64,000 nt of DNA from an uncultured Lentisphaerota bacterium (GCA_903921725.1 CAIXRA010000011.1:82951-146950); one strand, 5' to 3'. Positions 8,959 through 17,423 are shown, counted from the first letter of the stretch. Made by a program: numbers and translations. Notes: generated from the letters alone by a model not told the origin.

Positions 8959-9759
8959 TCACGCTTTGGGGGTGCCGGCGGCGATACGGCCGTGGACGAA
9001 CGCCTCCGCCGCGCGCACCGCCGCCGTCACCTCCGGCGTCGCGGGCAGATGCTGTTCCAACGAACGGATTACGTTGCGCTCCAGCACGAGCCGCAGCGCC
9101 GAGAGATGGTTGATGTCGTACATCCAGAGCAGCTGCAGCAGCAGGAAGTCGGCGAGCGACTGGATGGCGGAGTAGGGGACCGTGCCGCGGCAGGCCAGGG
9201 CCTCCAGCATGACGGGGTTCGGCGCGCCCCTGGAATTGGAGCGCATGGAGATTTCCGGATGCCGGTCGAGCTTGTTGTTGCGGATGGCGTCGTCGAACAC
9301 ATGGAAGATGTCGAGCTTGTCGGCGTCGCGGATCAGTTCGGCGAACGGGCGGATGTCCGGCGCCAGCTCCACCGGCAGTTCGCGCCGGTTGTGGAGCCGG
9401 ATGGCCTGGAGGACGACGGTGCGCTCGCGCTCCGGCAGGCAGTCGAGCGGCCGCTCCGCCTCCAGCACGGCGCAGCTGCGCTCGGCGTGGTTGACCGACT
9501 CCGCGTCGTTGAAGGTGCCGAACTCGGCGAACTGGCTGAAGCGTCCGGTGTCGTGCAGCAGGCCGACGATCTCCGCCAGCGCCACCTGCTGCGGTTCCCA
9601 GGCGAGCCCCGCCGCGATCAGGCGGGCGTTGTGCGCGACCCGCAGGCTGTGCGCGAGCTTGAGCTCCTGCATCGGGTGCAGCCGCCCCTCCGCGTCCCGG
9701 AAAAGTTTCGCATAGGCGGTGAACCAGTCCCGCAGCTGGATGAAGGTGTCGGTGTCCAT
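8959..9759 (-). CDS. HD-domain phosphohydrolase
   Basis: A 266-residue protein with the HD metal-binding pattern: H37, H69-D70 in GLLHDTGRF, and D147 in RDADKLD. The FxxFxxF...NDAESVNHAE segment after the HD pair is typical of small stand-alone HD hydrolases. It probably hydrolyses a nucleotide or other phosphoester in the cytoplasm; the substrate is unknown. The ATG at 9759 is preferred because residues upstream of it (frame to 9825) are low-complexity. It is divergent from the ABC ATPase gene, with a 179-bp intergenic region between them. Confidence 0.8.
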   Translation of the reverse strand: MDTDTFIQLRDWFTAYAKLFRDAEGRLHPMQELKLAHSLRVAHNARLIAAGLAWEPQQVALAEIVGLLHDTGRFSQFAEFGTFNDAESVNHAERSCAVLEAERPLDCLPERERTVVLQAIRLHNRRELPVELAPDIRPFAELIRDADKLDIFHVFDDAIRNNKLDRHPEISMRSNSRGAPNPVMLEALACRGTVPYSAIQSLADFLLLQLLWMYDINHLSALRLVLERNVIRSLEQHLPATPEVTAAVRAAEAFVHGRIAAGTPKA

Positions 9760-9938
9760 GTCCGTCCGGTGTGTTCCTGTGGGTGAAGCAAGCCAGCACC
9801 ATAATTCCCGCCGCCGCGGAATCAACTGCCCTGCCGGTGCCGGTTGTTTTTGGTCGTGCTGCGGCTATGGTGACGCCTTGTTCCCCCGTGCGGCGGGCAT
9901 GCTGCGCGCCCGGGGGCGGGAGAGGAGATTCCGAACAG

Positions 9939-11141
9939 ATGTCATCGGAGATCGCAGCGGGCACGGCGTCCGCAACCGGCAAGATGTCGTCCGAGCCCGT
10001 GGTCGAGGCGGTCGGCCTCACCAAGGTCTTCCATGATTTCTGGGGGCGGCCGAAGGCGAAGGCGGTCAACGGCATTGACTTCACCATCCGCCGCGGCCAG
10101 GTCTTCGGTCTTCTCGGACCCAACGGATCGGGCAAGTCCACGACCGTGAAGATGCTGCTCGGCCTTCTTTATCCGAGCCGCGGCAGCCTGAAGGTGCTCG
10201 GCGATTCCCCGCGCCGTGTGGAAACCAAGCGCCGCATCGGCTACCTGCCGGAGGAGTCCTATCTTTACCGTTACCTCACCGCCGCGGAAACCCTGGATTT
10301 CTTTGGTTCGCTCTTCGGCCTGCCGCCGGAGGAGCGCCGCCGCCGCTGCGACCAGCTCCTGGAGATGGTCGGCCTCGGGCCGTCGCGCAACCGCCAGGTC
10401 GGCGAGTTCTCCAAAGGCATGGCGCGTCGCGTCGGCATCGCGCAGGCGCTGATCAATGACCCGGACCTGGTGATCCTCGACGAACCGACCTCCGGCCTCG
10501 ATCCCGTCGGCTGCCGCGAGGTGAAGGATCTCATCCAGCTCCTGGCTCGCCGCGGCAAAACCATCATCCTCTGCAGCCACCTGCTGGCGGATGTCGAGGA
10601 CGTATGCGACGAAGTGCTGGTGATGTACGGCGGCCGCGTGCAGGCGAAGGGCCGGCTCGACGAGCTGCTGACCATCGGCGACAAGACCCGCATCATCGCG
10701 CCGAAACTCGACCCCGCTATGGTTTCCCGCGTGCTGGATCTGCTGAACGCCGCCGCCGGCCCGGGAAATGTCCAGATCGACCAGCCGAGCATGGGCCTGG
10801 AAAGCTTCTTCCTCGACGTGGTGCGCAAGGCGCAGCAGGCCGGCAACGAAACCGCCGGCGCCCGCGCCGCGGGCCGGGTCGCGGATTACCTGAAGGCGGA
10901 GGGCGGCCCGGAAAACCTGCTCGACTCGTTGCGCGACGACCTGGCACCGCCGGCACCAGCCCCGCAACCGGTGGTCCCGCCACCGCCCGCGCCGCAGGTG
11001 AACACCGCCGCGCTCGCCGCCCTCTCGGGGAACGGTGCGGACTCCGCACCGCCGCCGGCCAAATCCGTCGCGCCTGCGCTCCGGCCGCAGACCGACACCC
11101 GCGCCGCCAACGAGAAGCTGAAATCGCTAATCGAGAAATAA
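9939..11141 (+). CDS. ABC transporter ATP-binding protein (ABC-2/gliding-type), with long C-terminal tail
   Basis: A 400-residue ATPase. Walker A is GPNGSGKST (residues 60-68), the signature is FSKGMARRVGIAQ, and Walker B is LVILDEPTSGLDP with the following H-loop in CSHLL. The YSKGM/FSKGM-type signature is typical of ATPases that pair with ABC-2 permeases. The ATG at 9939 follows GAGAGGAG by about 11 nt. After the ATPase core come about 150 extra residues, ending in a Pro/Ala-rich tail. A permease normally sits next door but none is found here: 14 bp downstream the R-M island begins, which may have displaced or separated it. Confidence 0.88.
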   Translation: MSSEIAAGTASATGKMSSEPVVEAVGLTKVFHDFWGRPKAKAVNGIDFTIRRGQVFGLLGPNGSGKSTTVKMLLGLLYPSRGSLKVLGDSPRRVETKRRIGYLPEESYLYRYLTAAETLDFFGSLFGLPPEERRRRCDQLLEMVGLGPSRNRQVGEFSKGMARRVGIAQALINDPDLVILDEPTSGLDPVGCREVKDLIQLLARRGKTIILCSHLLADVEDVCDEVLVMYGGRVQAKGRLDELLTIGDKTRIIAPKLDPAMVSRVLDLLNAAAGPGNVQIDQPSMGLESFFLDVVRKAQQAGNETAGARAAGRVADYLKAEGGPENLLDSLRDDLAPPAPAPQPVVPPPPAPQVNTAALAALSGNGADSAPPPAKSVAPALRPQTDTRAANEKLKSLIEK

Positions 11142-11154
11142 CGGAACCGCCGCC

Positions 11155-11406
11155 ATGCACGAAGTCGAATTCTGCGCACAAGTAAAGTCCTGGTTGGATA
11201 CGCTGTTCGCACAGCATCCCGAATGGCCGTTTGAGCGTGCCGCCATTGAGCAGTACGGCTCCGGCAGCAACAAGCGTTCGGACTTGCGCATTTACGCCAA
11301 AGGCCTGGCTCAACGCCCACCGCCATGGCGGACGGCGAAAAAAATAAATTGTACCCGCACGCAGGCTGATACAGGCATATGTTATCCAAGAGACATGATT
11401 CCCTGA
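11155..11406 (+). pseudogene. N-terminal fragment of a larger gene (DNA methylase/R-M type), cut by the R-M cassette
   Basis: The first ~50 codons (MHEVEFCAQVKSWLDTLFAQ..., ...GSNKRSDLRIYAKG) are GC-rich and well formed, and recall the N terminus of large N6-adenine DNA methylase/restriction proteins (from memory, untested). From about 11305 the composition shifts and the frame degenerates to a stop at 11404. A second GC-rich fragment in the same orientation reappears directly after the cassette at 13644. I infer that the AT-richer R-M cassette inserted here with loss of the middle of the host gene. Confidence 0.5.
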
Positions 11407-11788
11407 CTCCCAAACAACGAAGCGAGCGGATGTCACGGATCAAGGGACGTGACACGAAGCCCGAGTGGGTTGTCCGGCGGTTAGTGTTTAGCCTTGGTTA
11501 CCGTTACCGGTTGCATGTATCGGAATTGCCGGGAAAGCCGGATCTTGTTTTTGCGGGGAAACGGGAAATCATTTTTGTTCATGGCTGTTTTTGGCACCGG
11601 CATGAATGTGGAACTTATCGAATGCCCCGGACGCGGCAACGCTTTTGGCAGTCTAAATTATCGGCTAACTAGGCGCGAGATGAAAAAATATCCGATGTTT
11701 GAATAAGGGTGGATGGCGAACGTTGATCGTGTGGAAATGTGAGTTGCGTAATCGTAAAAAATTATCAATCGAGTCACAAGATTCTTGA
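11379..11788 (+). pseudogene. vsr: Very short patch repair endonuclease, broken by a stop and a frameshift
   Basis: Vsr nicks next to T:G mismatches made by 5-methylcytosine deamination and usually accompanies a C5 methyltransferase. The first 97 codons hold the family core: LTPKQRSERMSRIKGRDTKPEW, then PGKPDLVF, HGCFWHRH and PRTRQRFWQSK. An in-frame TAG (11670-11672) falls where the family has N-x-x-R-D; ARD follows it. Six A's at 11683-11688 appear to be one short: adding one A restores a frame reading KNIRCLNKGGWRTLIVWKCELRN, the normal Vsr C terminus, up to TGA at 11786-11788. So the C-terminal third, including the conserved Asp after the stop, is lost. Either real decay or assembly error. 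Confidence 0.85.
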
Positions 11789-11797
11789 GGTGATGTA

Positions 11798-12982
11798 ATG
11801 GGTAAAACACGCTCAATAGAACTTTTTTCTGGAGCTGGCGGTTTGGCATTGGGGCTGGACTTTGCCGGCTGTCACCACGTTGCGCTTGTCGAGCGAGACC
11901 ACGATGCGTGCGAAACGGTGCGTCTAAACCAAAGCTTGAACGTGTACCCGGCCAATACATGGCGGCTACTTGAGGAGGATGTTCGCAACATCAAATACAA
12001 CGAATTTGGTGGCGACATTCAACTTGTTGCCGGAGGTCCGCCATGTCAGCCGTTTTCCTTGGGGGGAAAACATCGTGCGTTTAACGATAACCGCGACATG
12101 TTCCCCGAGGCCGTGCGGGCCGTGCGGGAAACGGCGCCAAGCGTGTTCATATTTGAAAACGTAAAGGGACTTGTCCGCAAAGCGTTTTCCACATACTTCA
12201 GCTATATCCAACTCCAGCTTACTTATCCGCTGATTGACAAGCGCGAAAACGAGGTCTGGACGGATCACTTGTCCCGCCTGGAGAAACACCATACCAGCAC
12301 CAAAAGCAGAGATTTGTCGTATCGTGTTATCCCCCGCCTGTTGAACGCCGCAAATTACGGTGTTCCTCAGCACCGTCACCGTGTTTTTATCGTGGGCTTC
12401 CGTAGCGACCTTGGCCTCAAGTGGAGTTTTCCAAAAGAAACCCATGATTTTGATGCACTTTTGTGGGCGAAATGGGTGTCGGGTGAATACTGGGAAGAGC
12501 ACAAGGTGCCATCATCGAAGCGTGAACAGCTCCCCCGCAAACATCAACGGCGTATTGACGCCTTGAGGGCGGACTTTGCCGGTATTCAACCGACGTTGAA
12601 GCGGTGGCGGACTGTTCGGGATGCTATTTCTGATTTGCCGACACCCGTGACCGATGGGCGTCCATGTCGCGTTCACAACCACATCATCAGACTTGGTGCA
12701 AAAGCTTACGCAGGACACACCGGTAGCGTATATGACGAACCGGCCAAAACGCTTAAGGCTGGGGCGCATGGTGTTCCTGGTGGCGAAAACATGGTTGTCT
12801 TGCCGAGTGGCGAATTGCGTTATTTTACGGTACGCGAAAGTGCTCGCATTCAAACGTTTCCAGACAATTACGTTTTTGCAACGTCATGGACGGAAAGCAT
12901 GCGCCAGATTGGAAACGCCGTTCCGGTTCAGTTGGCGCGTACGGTGGCGGAAAGTGTTTTGTCTCAGCTCCAAGTATCCTAA
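11798..12982 (+). CDS. C5-cytosine DNA methyltransferase (R-M modification subunit)
   Basis: A 394-residue DNA (cytosine-5) methyltransferase. Motif I is FSGAGGLALGL, motif IV is GGPPCQPFS with catalytic Cys83, motif VI is ENVKGL, motif VIII is NYGVPQHRHRVFIVG, and motifs IX/X are RESARIQTFPD and QIGNAVPVQLA. It protects host DNA from the endonuclease encoded 14 bp downstream. GAGGTGAT lies 6-13 nt before the ATG and overlaps the vsr remnant's stop; the same Shine-Dalgarno precedes the endonuclease, suggesting matched translation. The specificity would be CCGCGG if the partner is a true Eco29kI homologue (inference). The gene is AT-richer than its surroundings, a sign of transfer. Confidence 0.93.
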   Translation: MGKTRSIELFSGAGGLALGLDFAGCHHVALVERDHDACETVRLNQSLNVYPANTWRLLEEDVRNIKYNEFGGDIQLVAGGPPCQPFSLGGKHRAFNDNRDMFPEAVRAVRETAPSVFIFENVKGLVRKAFSTYFSYIQLQLTYPLIDKRENEVWTDHLSRLEKHHTSTKSRDLSYRVIPRLLNAANYGVPQHRHRVFIVGFRSDLGLKWSFPKETHDFDALLWAKWVSGEYWEEHKVPSSKREQLPRKHQRRIDALRADFAGIQPTLKRWRTVRDAISDLPTPVTDGRPCRVHNHIIRLGAKAYAGHTGSVYDEPAKTLKAGAHGVPGGENMVVLPSGELRYFTVRESARIQTFPDNYVFATSWTESMRQIGNAVPVQLARTVAESVLSQLQVS

Positions 12983-12996
12983 CCGAGGTGATTGTA

Positions 12997-13638
12997 ATGG
13001 AACAACTGAAACCATTCAACCCGCTTGACAAGCGGAACCTTGGCGAAAGCGTGGCAGATGCGTTGTTGCTTCAGTCGCCCGTGTCGCTTCCGCCACCTGA
13101 ACCATTCATTGCTGCGGGAATTTATGCCATATACTACGTTGGCGATTTTCCGTTGTACAAAGAAGTAGTTCGTCGCAATCGAAACAACAAATGGAAATGG
13201 CCGATATATGTTGGCAAGGCCATTCCTGCTGGCGCACGAAAAGGCGGACTTGGCTTAGACTGTGATCCTGGATTTGTTCTTCACGGGCGCTTGCGTGAAC
13301 ATGCAGAATCCATCAAGCAAGTGAACAACTTGCGCATAGAAGACTTTGCCTGTCGCTACTTGGCCGTGGACGATATTTGGATTCCGCTCGCCGAATCCAC
13401 GCTGATTGAAATGTACAAGCCTATTTGGAATATCCAGATTGAAGGTTTTGGCAACCATGATCCGGGGAAAGGACGGTATAACCAGAAAAAATCCAGTTGG
13501 GATGTTATTCATCCAGGGCGAGCATGGGCTGAAAGACTACAGCCTGCAACGCAAACCGGTGAAGAAATGCATGATGCCACGGAACAGTACATCGCGATAA
13601 CGTCGGAAAATTATCCAGAAGCGGATGAGGAAATTTAA
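12997..13638 (+). CDS. Eco29kI-type GIY-YIG restriction endonuclease
   Basis: A 213-residue type II endonuclease of the GIY-YIG fold. GIY is at residues 41-43 (AAGIYAIYYVGDFPLY), the YIG equivalent is YVG at 71-73 (IYVGKAIPAGARKGG), the catalytic Arg region is LHGRLREH, and the conserved Glu is in PLAESTLIE. The ending GFGNHDPGKGRYNQKKSSWD...HPGRAWA matches what I know of the Eco29kI family, whose members cut CCGCGG; specificity is inferred. The ATG at 12997 has GAGGTGA 7 nt upstream and is preferred to the frame start at 12886, which lies inside the methyltransferase gene. It appears intact. Confidence 0.85.
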   Translation: MEQLKPFNPLDKRNLGESVADALLLQSPVSLPPPEPFIAAGIYAIYYVGDFPLYKEVVRRNRNNKWKWPIYVGKAIPAGARKGGLGLDCDPGFVLHGRLREHAESIKQVNNLRIEDFACRYLAVDDIWIPLAESTLIEMYKPIWNIQIEGFGNHDPGKGRYNQKKSSWDVIHPGRAWAERLQPATQTGEEMHDATEQYIAITSENYPEADEEI

Positions 13639-13643
13639 TCTGC

Positions 13644-13955
13644 ATGATCCAGGTTGGACGGTTCGGCGCCAACACGGTGGTTTTCAAGACCGCTACCGGA
13701 ACCAAGGAGATCGAGTGCGCCAGCCCCGAGCAGGCCGCGCTGGTGGAGGCGCTCGCCGCCCTGAACCTGCGCGGCGACATCCTGCTGCCCGCCGGTCCGC
13801 GTGCCTGCGGCATGGCGCGTGACGCCTTGGTTAAACGCATGGCGCAGCACCGCGTCCGCTTCGCCGAACTCGCCGCTATGCGCGCCGGTGACAAGCCGCT
13901 CCAGGAAAAGATCATCCAGACACTGGTCCAGTGGGTGACGCACGGCCGGGAGTGA
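13644..13955 (+). CDS. GC-rich 103-codon ORF, probably the 3' remnant of the gene interrupted by the R-M cassette
   Basis: The ORF begins 5 nt after the endonuclease stop and returns to the high GC of the chromosome. It encodes VGRFGANTVVFKTATGTKEIECASPEQAALVEALA..., a short beta region followed by a helical segment. I recognise no stand-alone family. It runs in the same direction as the fragment at 11155. The simplest reading is that these are the two ends of one former gene, the middle having been replaced by vsr-methyltransferase-endonuclease. It may still be translated by coupling to the endonuclease gene. Confidence 0.5.
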   Translation: MIQVGRFGANTVVFKTATGTKEIECASPEQAALVEALAALNLRGDILLPAGPRACGMARDALVKRMAQHRVRFAELAAMRAGDKPLQEKIIQTLVQWVTHGRE

Positions 13956-14092
13956 TACCCTCTGCTTGTGCGCTGGGGAACGCCAAGCGCGGGATTGAGG
14001 CGATGATTTTGGCAGGCGCGTCAACAGGCGTAATCCGGGGGTCGTAAAAACGCGGTGAACATAGAGAGTCATCACCACCTCGCCGCGGGTCC

Positions 14093-14120
14093 TTGAATCA
14101 TTTGACCAATGGCGTATATT
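14093..14120 (+). promoter_or_regulatory. Sigma-70-like promoter of dinD
   Basis: TTGAAT (14093-14098), a 16-bp spacer and TATATT (14115-14120) lie 51 bp before the dinD start. The 215-bp gap from 13956 holds no other gene that I can see, and no clear LexA box. Confidence 0.45.
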
Positions 14121-14170
14121 TATTAGCATAACAAGCGCCGCCTGCCGCCATTCAAGAAGGGAGCGCCATC

Positions 14171-15010
14171 ATGTCCGGAATCATTTTAGTTCCCAAGCAC
14201 GCCAACCCGTTTGAATCGAGCCGGCGCCTGGCTGAAGACGGAACGGAGTACTGGTCGAGCCGTGACCTTTCGGCGATCCTGGGGTATGCCGACTACCGGA
14301 ATTTTGAGCAGGCCATTGTCCGCGCCAAGGAAGCCTGCACGAAGTCGGGGCACCGCATCCAGGATCATTTCGGTGACTCCACCGATATGATAGATCTTGG
14401 CAAGGGAGCACAACGGCAAATTCCCTTGGTATTCCTCTCCCGGTACGCCTGTTATCTGGTTGTGCAAAACGCCGATCCGTCCAAACCCATCGTCGCCGCC
14501 GGGCAGACCTATTTCGCGGTGCAAACGCGGCGGCAGGAACTGGCGGATGAAGGCAGGCTTGACGAGGATCACGAGTCGCGGATGCGCCTCCAGCTCCGTG
14601 AGGAAATGCGACGGCACAACACCGCCCTGGCCTCCGCCGCCAAAGATGCGGGGGTGATTGACCCGCTGGATTACGCCATTTTCCAGAATCACGGGTATCA
14701 GGGGTTGTATGGCGGGTTGACCATGCGTGACATCCACACACGGAAGAAACTGAAAAAGAGCCAGCAAATCCTTGACCGCATGGGCAGCACGGAGCTTGCC
14801 GCCAACCTGTTCCGCGCCACGCAGGCCGAAGACAAAATCCGCCGGGAGAAGATCACCGGAAAAGACCGGGCCAATCGCGCCCACCATGAAGTCGGTAAAA
14901 AGGTACGGCAGACCATTGCGGAACTGGGTGGAACCATGCCCGAAAATCTGCCAACCGTGGACAGCATCAAAAAGCTGGAATCCACGGGCCGAAAAAAGGA
15001 ACTTTCGTAA
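14171..15010 (+). CDS. dinD: DNA damage-inducible protein D
   Basis: A 279-residue homologue of E. coli DinD, which is SOS-induced and reported to affect RecA filaments. Recognised by the BRO-N-like start (FESSRRLAEDGTEYWSSRDLSAILGYADYRNFEQAI), the central GKGAQRQIPLVFLSRYACYLVVQNADPSK stretch, the AGQTYFAVQTRRQEL motif, and the tail with FQNHGYQGLYGG and GSTELAANLFRATQAE. The protein appears full length. An AAGGGAG Shine-Dalgarno precedes the ATG. Together with the R-M cassette it makes this an accessory island; dinD genes are often on mobile DNA. Confidence 0.92.
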   Translation: MSGIILVPKHANPFESSRRLAEDGTEYWSSRDLSAILGYADYRNFEQAIVRAKEACTKSGHRIQDHFGDSTDMIDLGKGAQRQIPLVFLSRYACYLVVQNADPSKPIVAAGQTYFAVQTRRQELADEGRLDEDHESRMRLQLREEMRRHNTALASAAKDAGVIDPLDYAIFQNHGYQGLYGGLTMRDIHTRKKLKKSQQILDRMGSTELAANLFRATQAEDKIRREKITGKDRANRAHHEVGKKVRQTIAELGGTMPENLPTVDSIKKLESTGRKKELS

Positions 15011-15083
15011 CCGTGTGAGCTTGAGCCGCCGTTGCCCTTTCCGAGTGTTGAACAACAGTGTGAATCGTTTGACGAGGTGTCCC

Positions 15084-15542
15084 ATGAGCACAACCAAGTC
15101 CGCCAAAACCACAGCCCAGCCGCGCCGCCGCGGCTGGCGGATTCCGCACTCCATGCCGAAAGACCTGGAGGAGTACAAGAAGCTTCGGGAGATGCTCGGC
15201 CCGCGCGCCTACCACCGCAATATTTTTGAATGGCCGAGATTCTCGGAAGAGGAGAAAGAAAAACGCCTCCGCGAGTTCAAGGAACCATCCCCCGGCGAGA
15301 TCCGCGCCTTCCGCCTGCGCCACGGCATCCCGCCCGACTGGAAGATCGTGCCGTCATGGGACTGCTGGGTGACCGAGTCCCCCGAGTGGGAGCGCACCCG
15401 CCCCACGCCCTACAGCAAACACGTCAAGGTTTTCCGCATCTACAGCCTAAACCAGGAATACTTCGACGAATTTCATTCCGAATGCATGGACGGCCGCGCG
15501 CGGTCGGCGGCGGAGCAAAAAAAGTCGGCGCAATCTGTGTAA
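15084..15542 (+). CDS. Hypothetical 152-residue protein
   Basis: The ATG at 15084 follows GAGG by 6 nt, and the gene lies 74 bp after dinD on the same strand. The protein is basic at the start (STTKSAKTTAQPRRRGWR), rich in Trp, Arg and Glu, and has the segment PPDWKIVPSWDCWVTESPEWER. No signal peptide, membrane helix or known catalytic motif is visible. Codon use matches the chromosome. Function unknown; spacing suggests co-transcription with dinD. Confidence 0.6.
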   Translation: MSTTKSAKTTAQPRRRGWRIPHSMPKDLEEYKKLREMLGPRAYHRNIFEWPRFSEEEKEKRLREFKEPSPGEIRAFRLRHGIPPDWKIVPSWDCWVTESPEWERTRPTPYSKHVKVFRIYSLNQEYFDEFHSECMDGRARSAAEQKKSAQSV

Positions 15543-15563
15543 TCTTGTGGATGAAAAAAACGC

Positions 15564-17423
15564 ATGTACAACGTCCACCTCAATATCGCGGATCGTCTGG
15601 CGGCGCTGGCGCATTCGCAGCCCGGGGCCTGCGCCGTAGCGGCACCGTGCGGGATTGACCGTGCGACCGGCCGGGCACGCTACCGGCGCATCTCCTTTGC
15701 GGAGGCGCAGGCGCGCTGCGACCGGATGGCGCACGGGCTGGCGGGCATCGGGATCAGCCGCGGGATGCGCGTGCTGGTGATGGTGCGCCCGGGGGCCGAT
15801 TTCGTGCCGCTGATCTTCGCGCTCTTCCGGATTGGCGCGGTGCCGGTGCTGATCGATCCAGGCATGGGCTGGCGGAACCTGGTGCATGCGATCCGCCAGG
15901 TCGAACCCGAGGCGTTCATCGGCATTCCGCAGGCGCATGTCCTGCGGTTCTTGGCACCGCGCTGCTTCAAAAGCGTCAAGCTCAACATCGTGCTCGGGCC
16001 AAGCGTCGGCGGCTTGCTCGGAAAGAGCCTCGCCGGGCTTGCGGACTCCGCACCAGCGACGCCGTTCCCCACGGCGGAAACCGCGCCGGAGGAGACGGCT
16101 GCGATCCTCTTCACCACCGGCAGCACCGGCCCGGCCAAGGGCGTGCTCTACACGCACCGGATCTTTGACGCGCAGGTGCGGCTGCTGAAAGAGGTGTACG
16201 GGCTGGGGCCGGGCGACGTGGACCTGCCGTGCTTCCCGCTGTTCGGGCTCTTCAGCGTGGCGCTTGGTGCGACGGCGGTGATCCCGGTCATGGATTTCAC
16301 GCGGCCGGCGCGCGTCAATCCTAAAAACATTATCGGACCTGTTCTCCATGAGGGCATTACCTATTCGTTCGGCTCGCCGGCGCTTTGGCGCACGGTCGGC
16401 GCGCACTGCGCGGCAAACGGCGTGAAGCTGCCGGGGCTGCGGAAGATTTTCATGGCGGGCGCGCCGGTCCCCGCCGACCTGCACGAGTGCCTGCTGAAAC
16501 GGGTCTTGGCGCCGGGTGCGGAAACGTTCACGCCGTACGGTGCCACGGAATCGCTGCCGGTGTCGTCGTTCACCGGTTCGGAGGTGCTGGCGGAGACCGC
16601 GGCGAAATCCCGCGAGGGCGCCGGCACCTGCGTCGGCCGCCCCGTCCCGGGAATCACCGCGCGCATCATGCCGATTGAGGAGTTGCCGGGAAACGCGCAA
16701 CCCGCAACACACAACACGGAACTGGCCGCCGTTTCCGACCTGCCGGTCGGCGGGATCGGCGAGATCGTGGTGACGGGCGAGGTCGTGACGCCGGGCTACT
16801 GGGGGCTGCCGGAGGCCACGCGCCGCGCCAAGATCCGCGACGCGCAGGGGCGCCTCTGGCACCGCATGGGCGACGCCGGCTACCGCGATGCGCAAGGCCG
16901 CCTCTGGTTCTGCGGCCGCATCGCGCACCGCGTGCGGACGGCGCAGGGGACGCTCTTCTCCGTGCCGTGCGAGGCGATCTTCAACCGGCATCCGAAGGCG
17001 TACCGTTCGGCGCTGGTGGGGGTGCCGGAAGAAAATGCAGAACGCAGAACGCAGCACGCAGAAGTGGAAGGCAATGGATATGCTGCGCCGGTAGAGGCCG
17101 GGAGTCAACAGGTCTCGGCGGATATCGAAACCGCCGAACGGAACAACGGAACAACGAAAAAAACAAAAAGCGACCACGGGCCACAGACCATGGACATCTT
17201 CCGCCGTCCCGTGATTGTTGTTGAACCGAAGCCGGGCTGTTTCCCGAAGAACCGTGCGGAACGGGATGCTTTCACGCGGGAGCTTCTGGAGCTGGGGCGG
17301 GCGAATCCGTTGACGGCTGGCATTGCGGACGTCCTCTTCCACCCCTCTTTTCCGGTGGACATCCGCCACAACGCCAAGATCCGCCGCGAGGATCTCGCCG
17401 CCTGGGCGGAGACGCGGGGGTGA
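15564..17423 (+). CDS. AMP-dependent acyl-CoA ligase (OleC-like) carrying in-frame repeat insertions
   Basis: A 619-residue adenylate-forming enzyme that activates a fatty acid. Motif A3 is FTTGSTGPAKG (from residue 183), A5 is YGATE (325-329), and the C-terminal GDAGYRDAQGRLWFCGR holds the A7/A8 region. Overall it resembles the fatty-acid/beta-lactone ligases (OleC-type) in which QPGACAVAAP...RISFAEAQARCDRMAHGL is typical. Two places contain low-complexity insertions made of short DNA repeats kept in frame: near residues 376-387 and near 490-546. The second falls in the mobile C-terminal domain and should loop out; the final Lys region seems retained. No other Ole genes are adjacent. Confidence 0.85.
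   Translation: MYNVHLNIADRLAALAHSQPGACAVAAPCGIDRATGRARYRRISFAEAQARCDRMAHGLAGIGISRGMRVLVMVRPGADFVPLIFALFRIGAVPVLIDPGMGWRNLVHAIRQVEPEAFIGIPQAHVLRFLAPRCFKSVKLNIVLGPSVGGLLGKSLAGLADSAPATPFPTAETAPEETAAILFTTGSTGPAKGVLYTHRIFDAQVRLLKEVYGLGPGDVDLPCFPLFGLFSVALGATAVIPVMDFTRPARVNPKNIIGPVLHEGITYSFGSPALWRTVGAHCAANGVKLPGLRKIFMAGAPVPADLHECLLKRVLAPGAETFTPYGATESLPVSSFTGSEVLAETAAKSREGAGTCVGRPVPGITARIMPIEELPGNAQPATHNTELAAVSDLPVGGIGEIVVTGEVVTPGYWGLPEATRRAKIRDAQGRLWHRMGDAGYRDAQGRLWFCGRIAHRVRTAQGTLFSVPCEAIFNRHPKAYRSALVGVPEENAERRTQHAEVEGNGYAAPVEAGSQQVSADIETAERNNGTTKKTKSDHGPQTMDIFRRPVIVVEPKPGCFPKNRAERDAFTRELLELGRANPLTAGIADVLFHPSFPVDIRHNAKIRREDLAAWAETRG
16693..16724 (+). repeat. CAAC-type short tandem repeat inside the acyl-CoA ligase CDS
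   Basis: Tandem CGCAACCCGCAACACACAAC-like units kept in frame (encoding AQPATHNTE). The same unit appears near 30311-30350 and 37361-37418. Confidence 0.7.
17033..17200 (+). repeat. Stacked short repeats inside the acyl-CoA ligase CDS
   Basis: First come GCAGAACGCAGAACGCAGC-like heptads (17037-17057), then GGAACAAC units (about 17140-17157) and an A-rich stretch, then CCACGGGCCACAGACCATGG. They encode a polar linker of about 55 residues with none of the ligase family's conserved features. Confidence 0.6.

Noticed and set aside
13956..14092. LexA box for dinD
   Set aside because: No clear palindromic SOS box of the known types; only a sigma-70-like promoter is seen.
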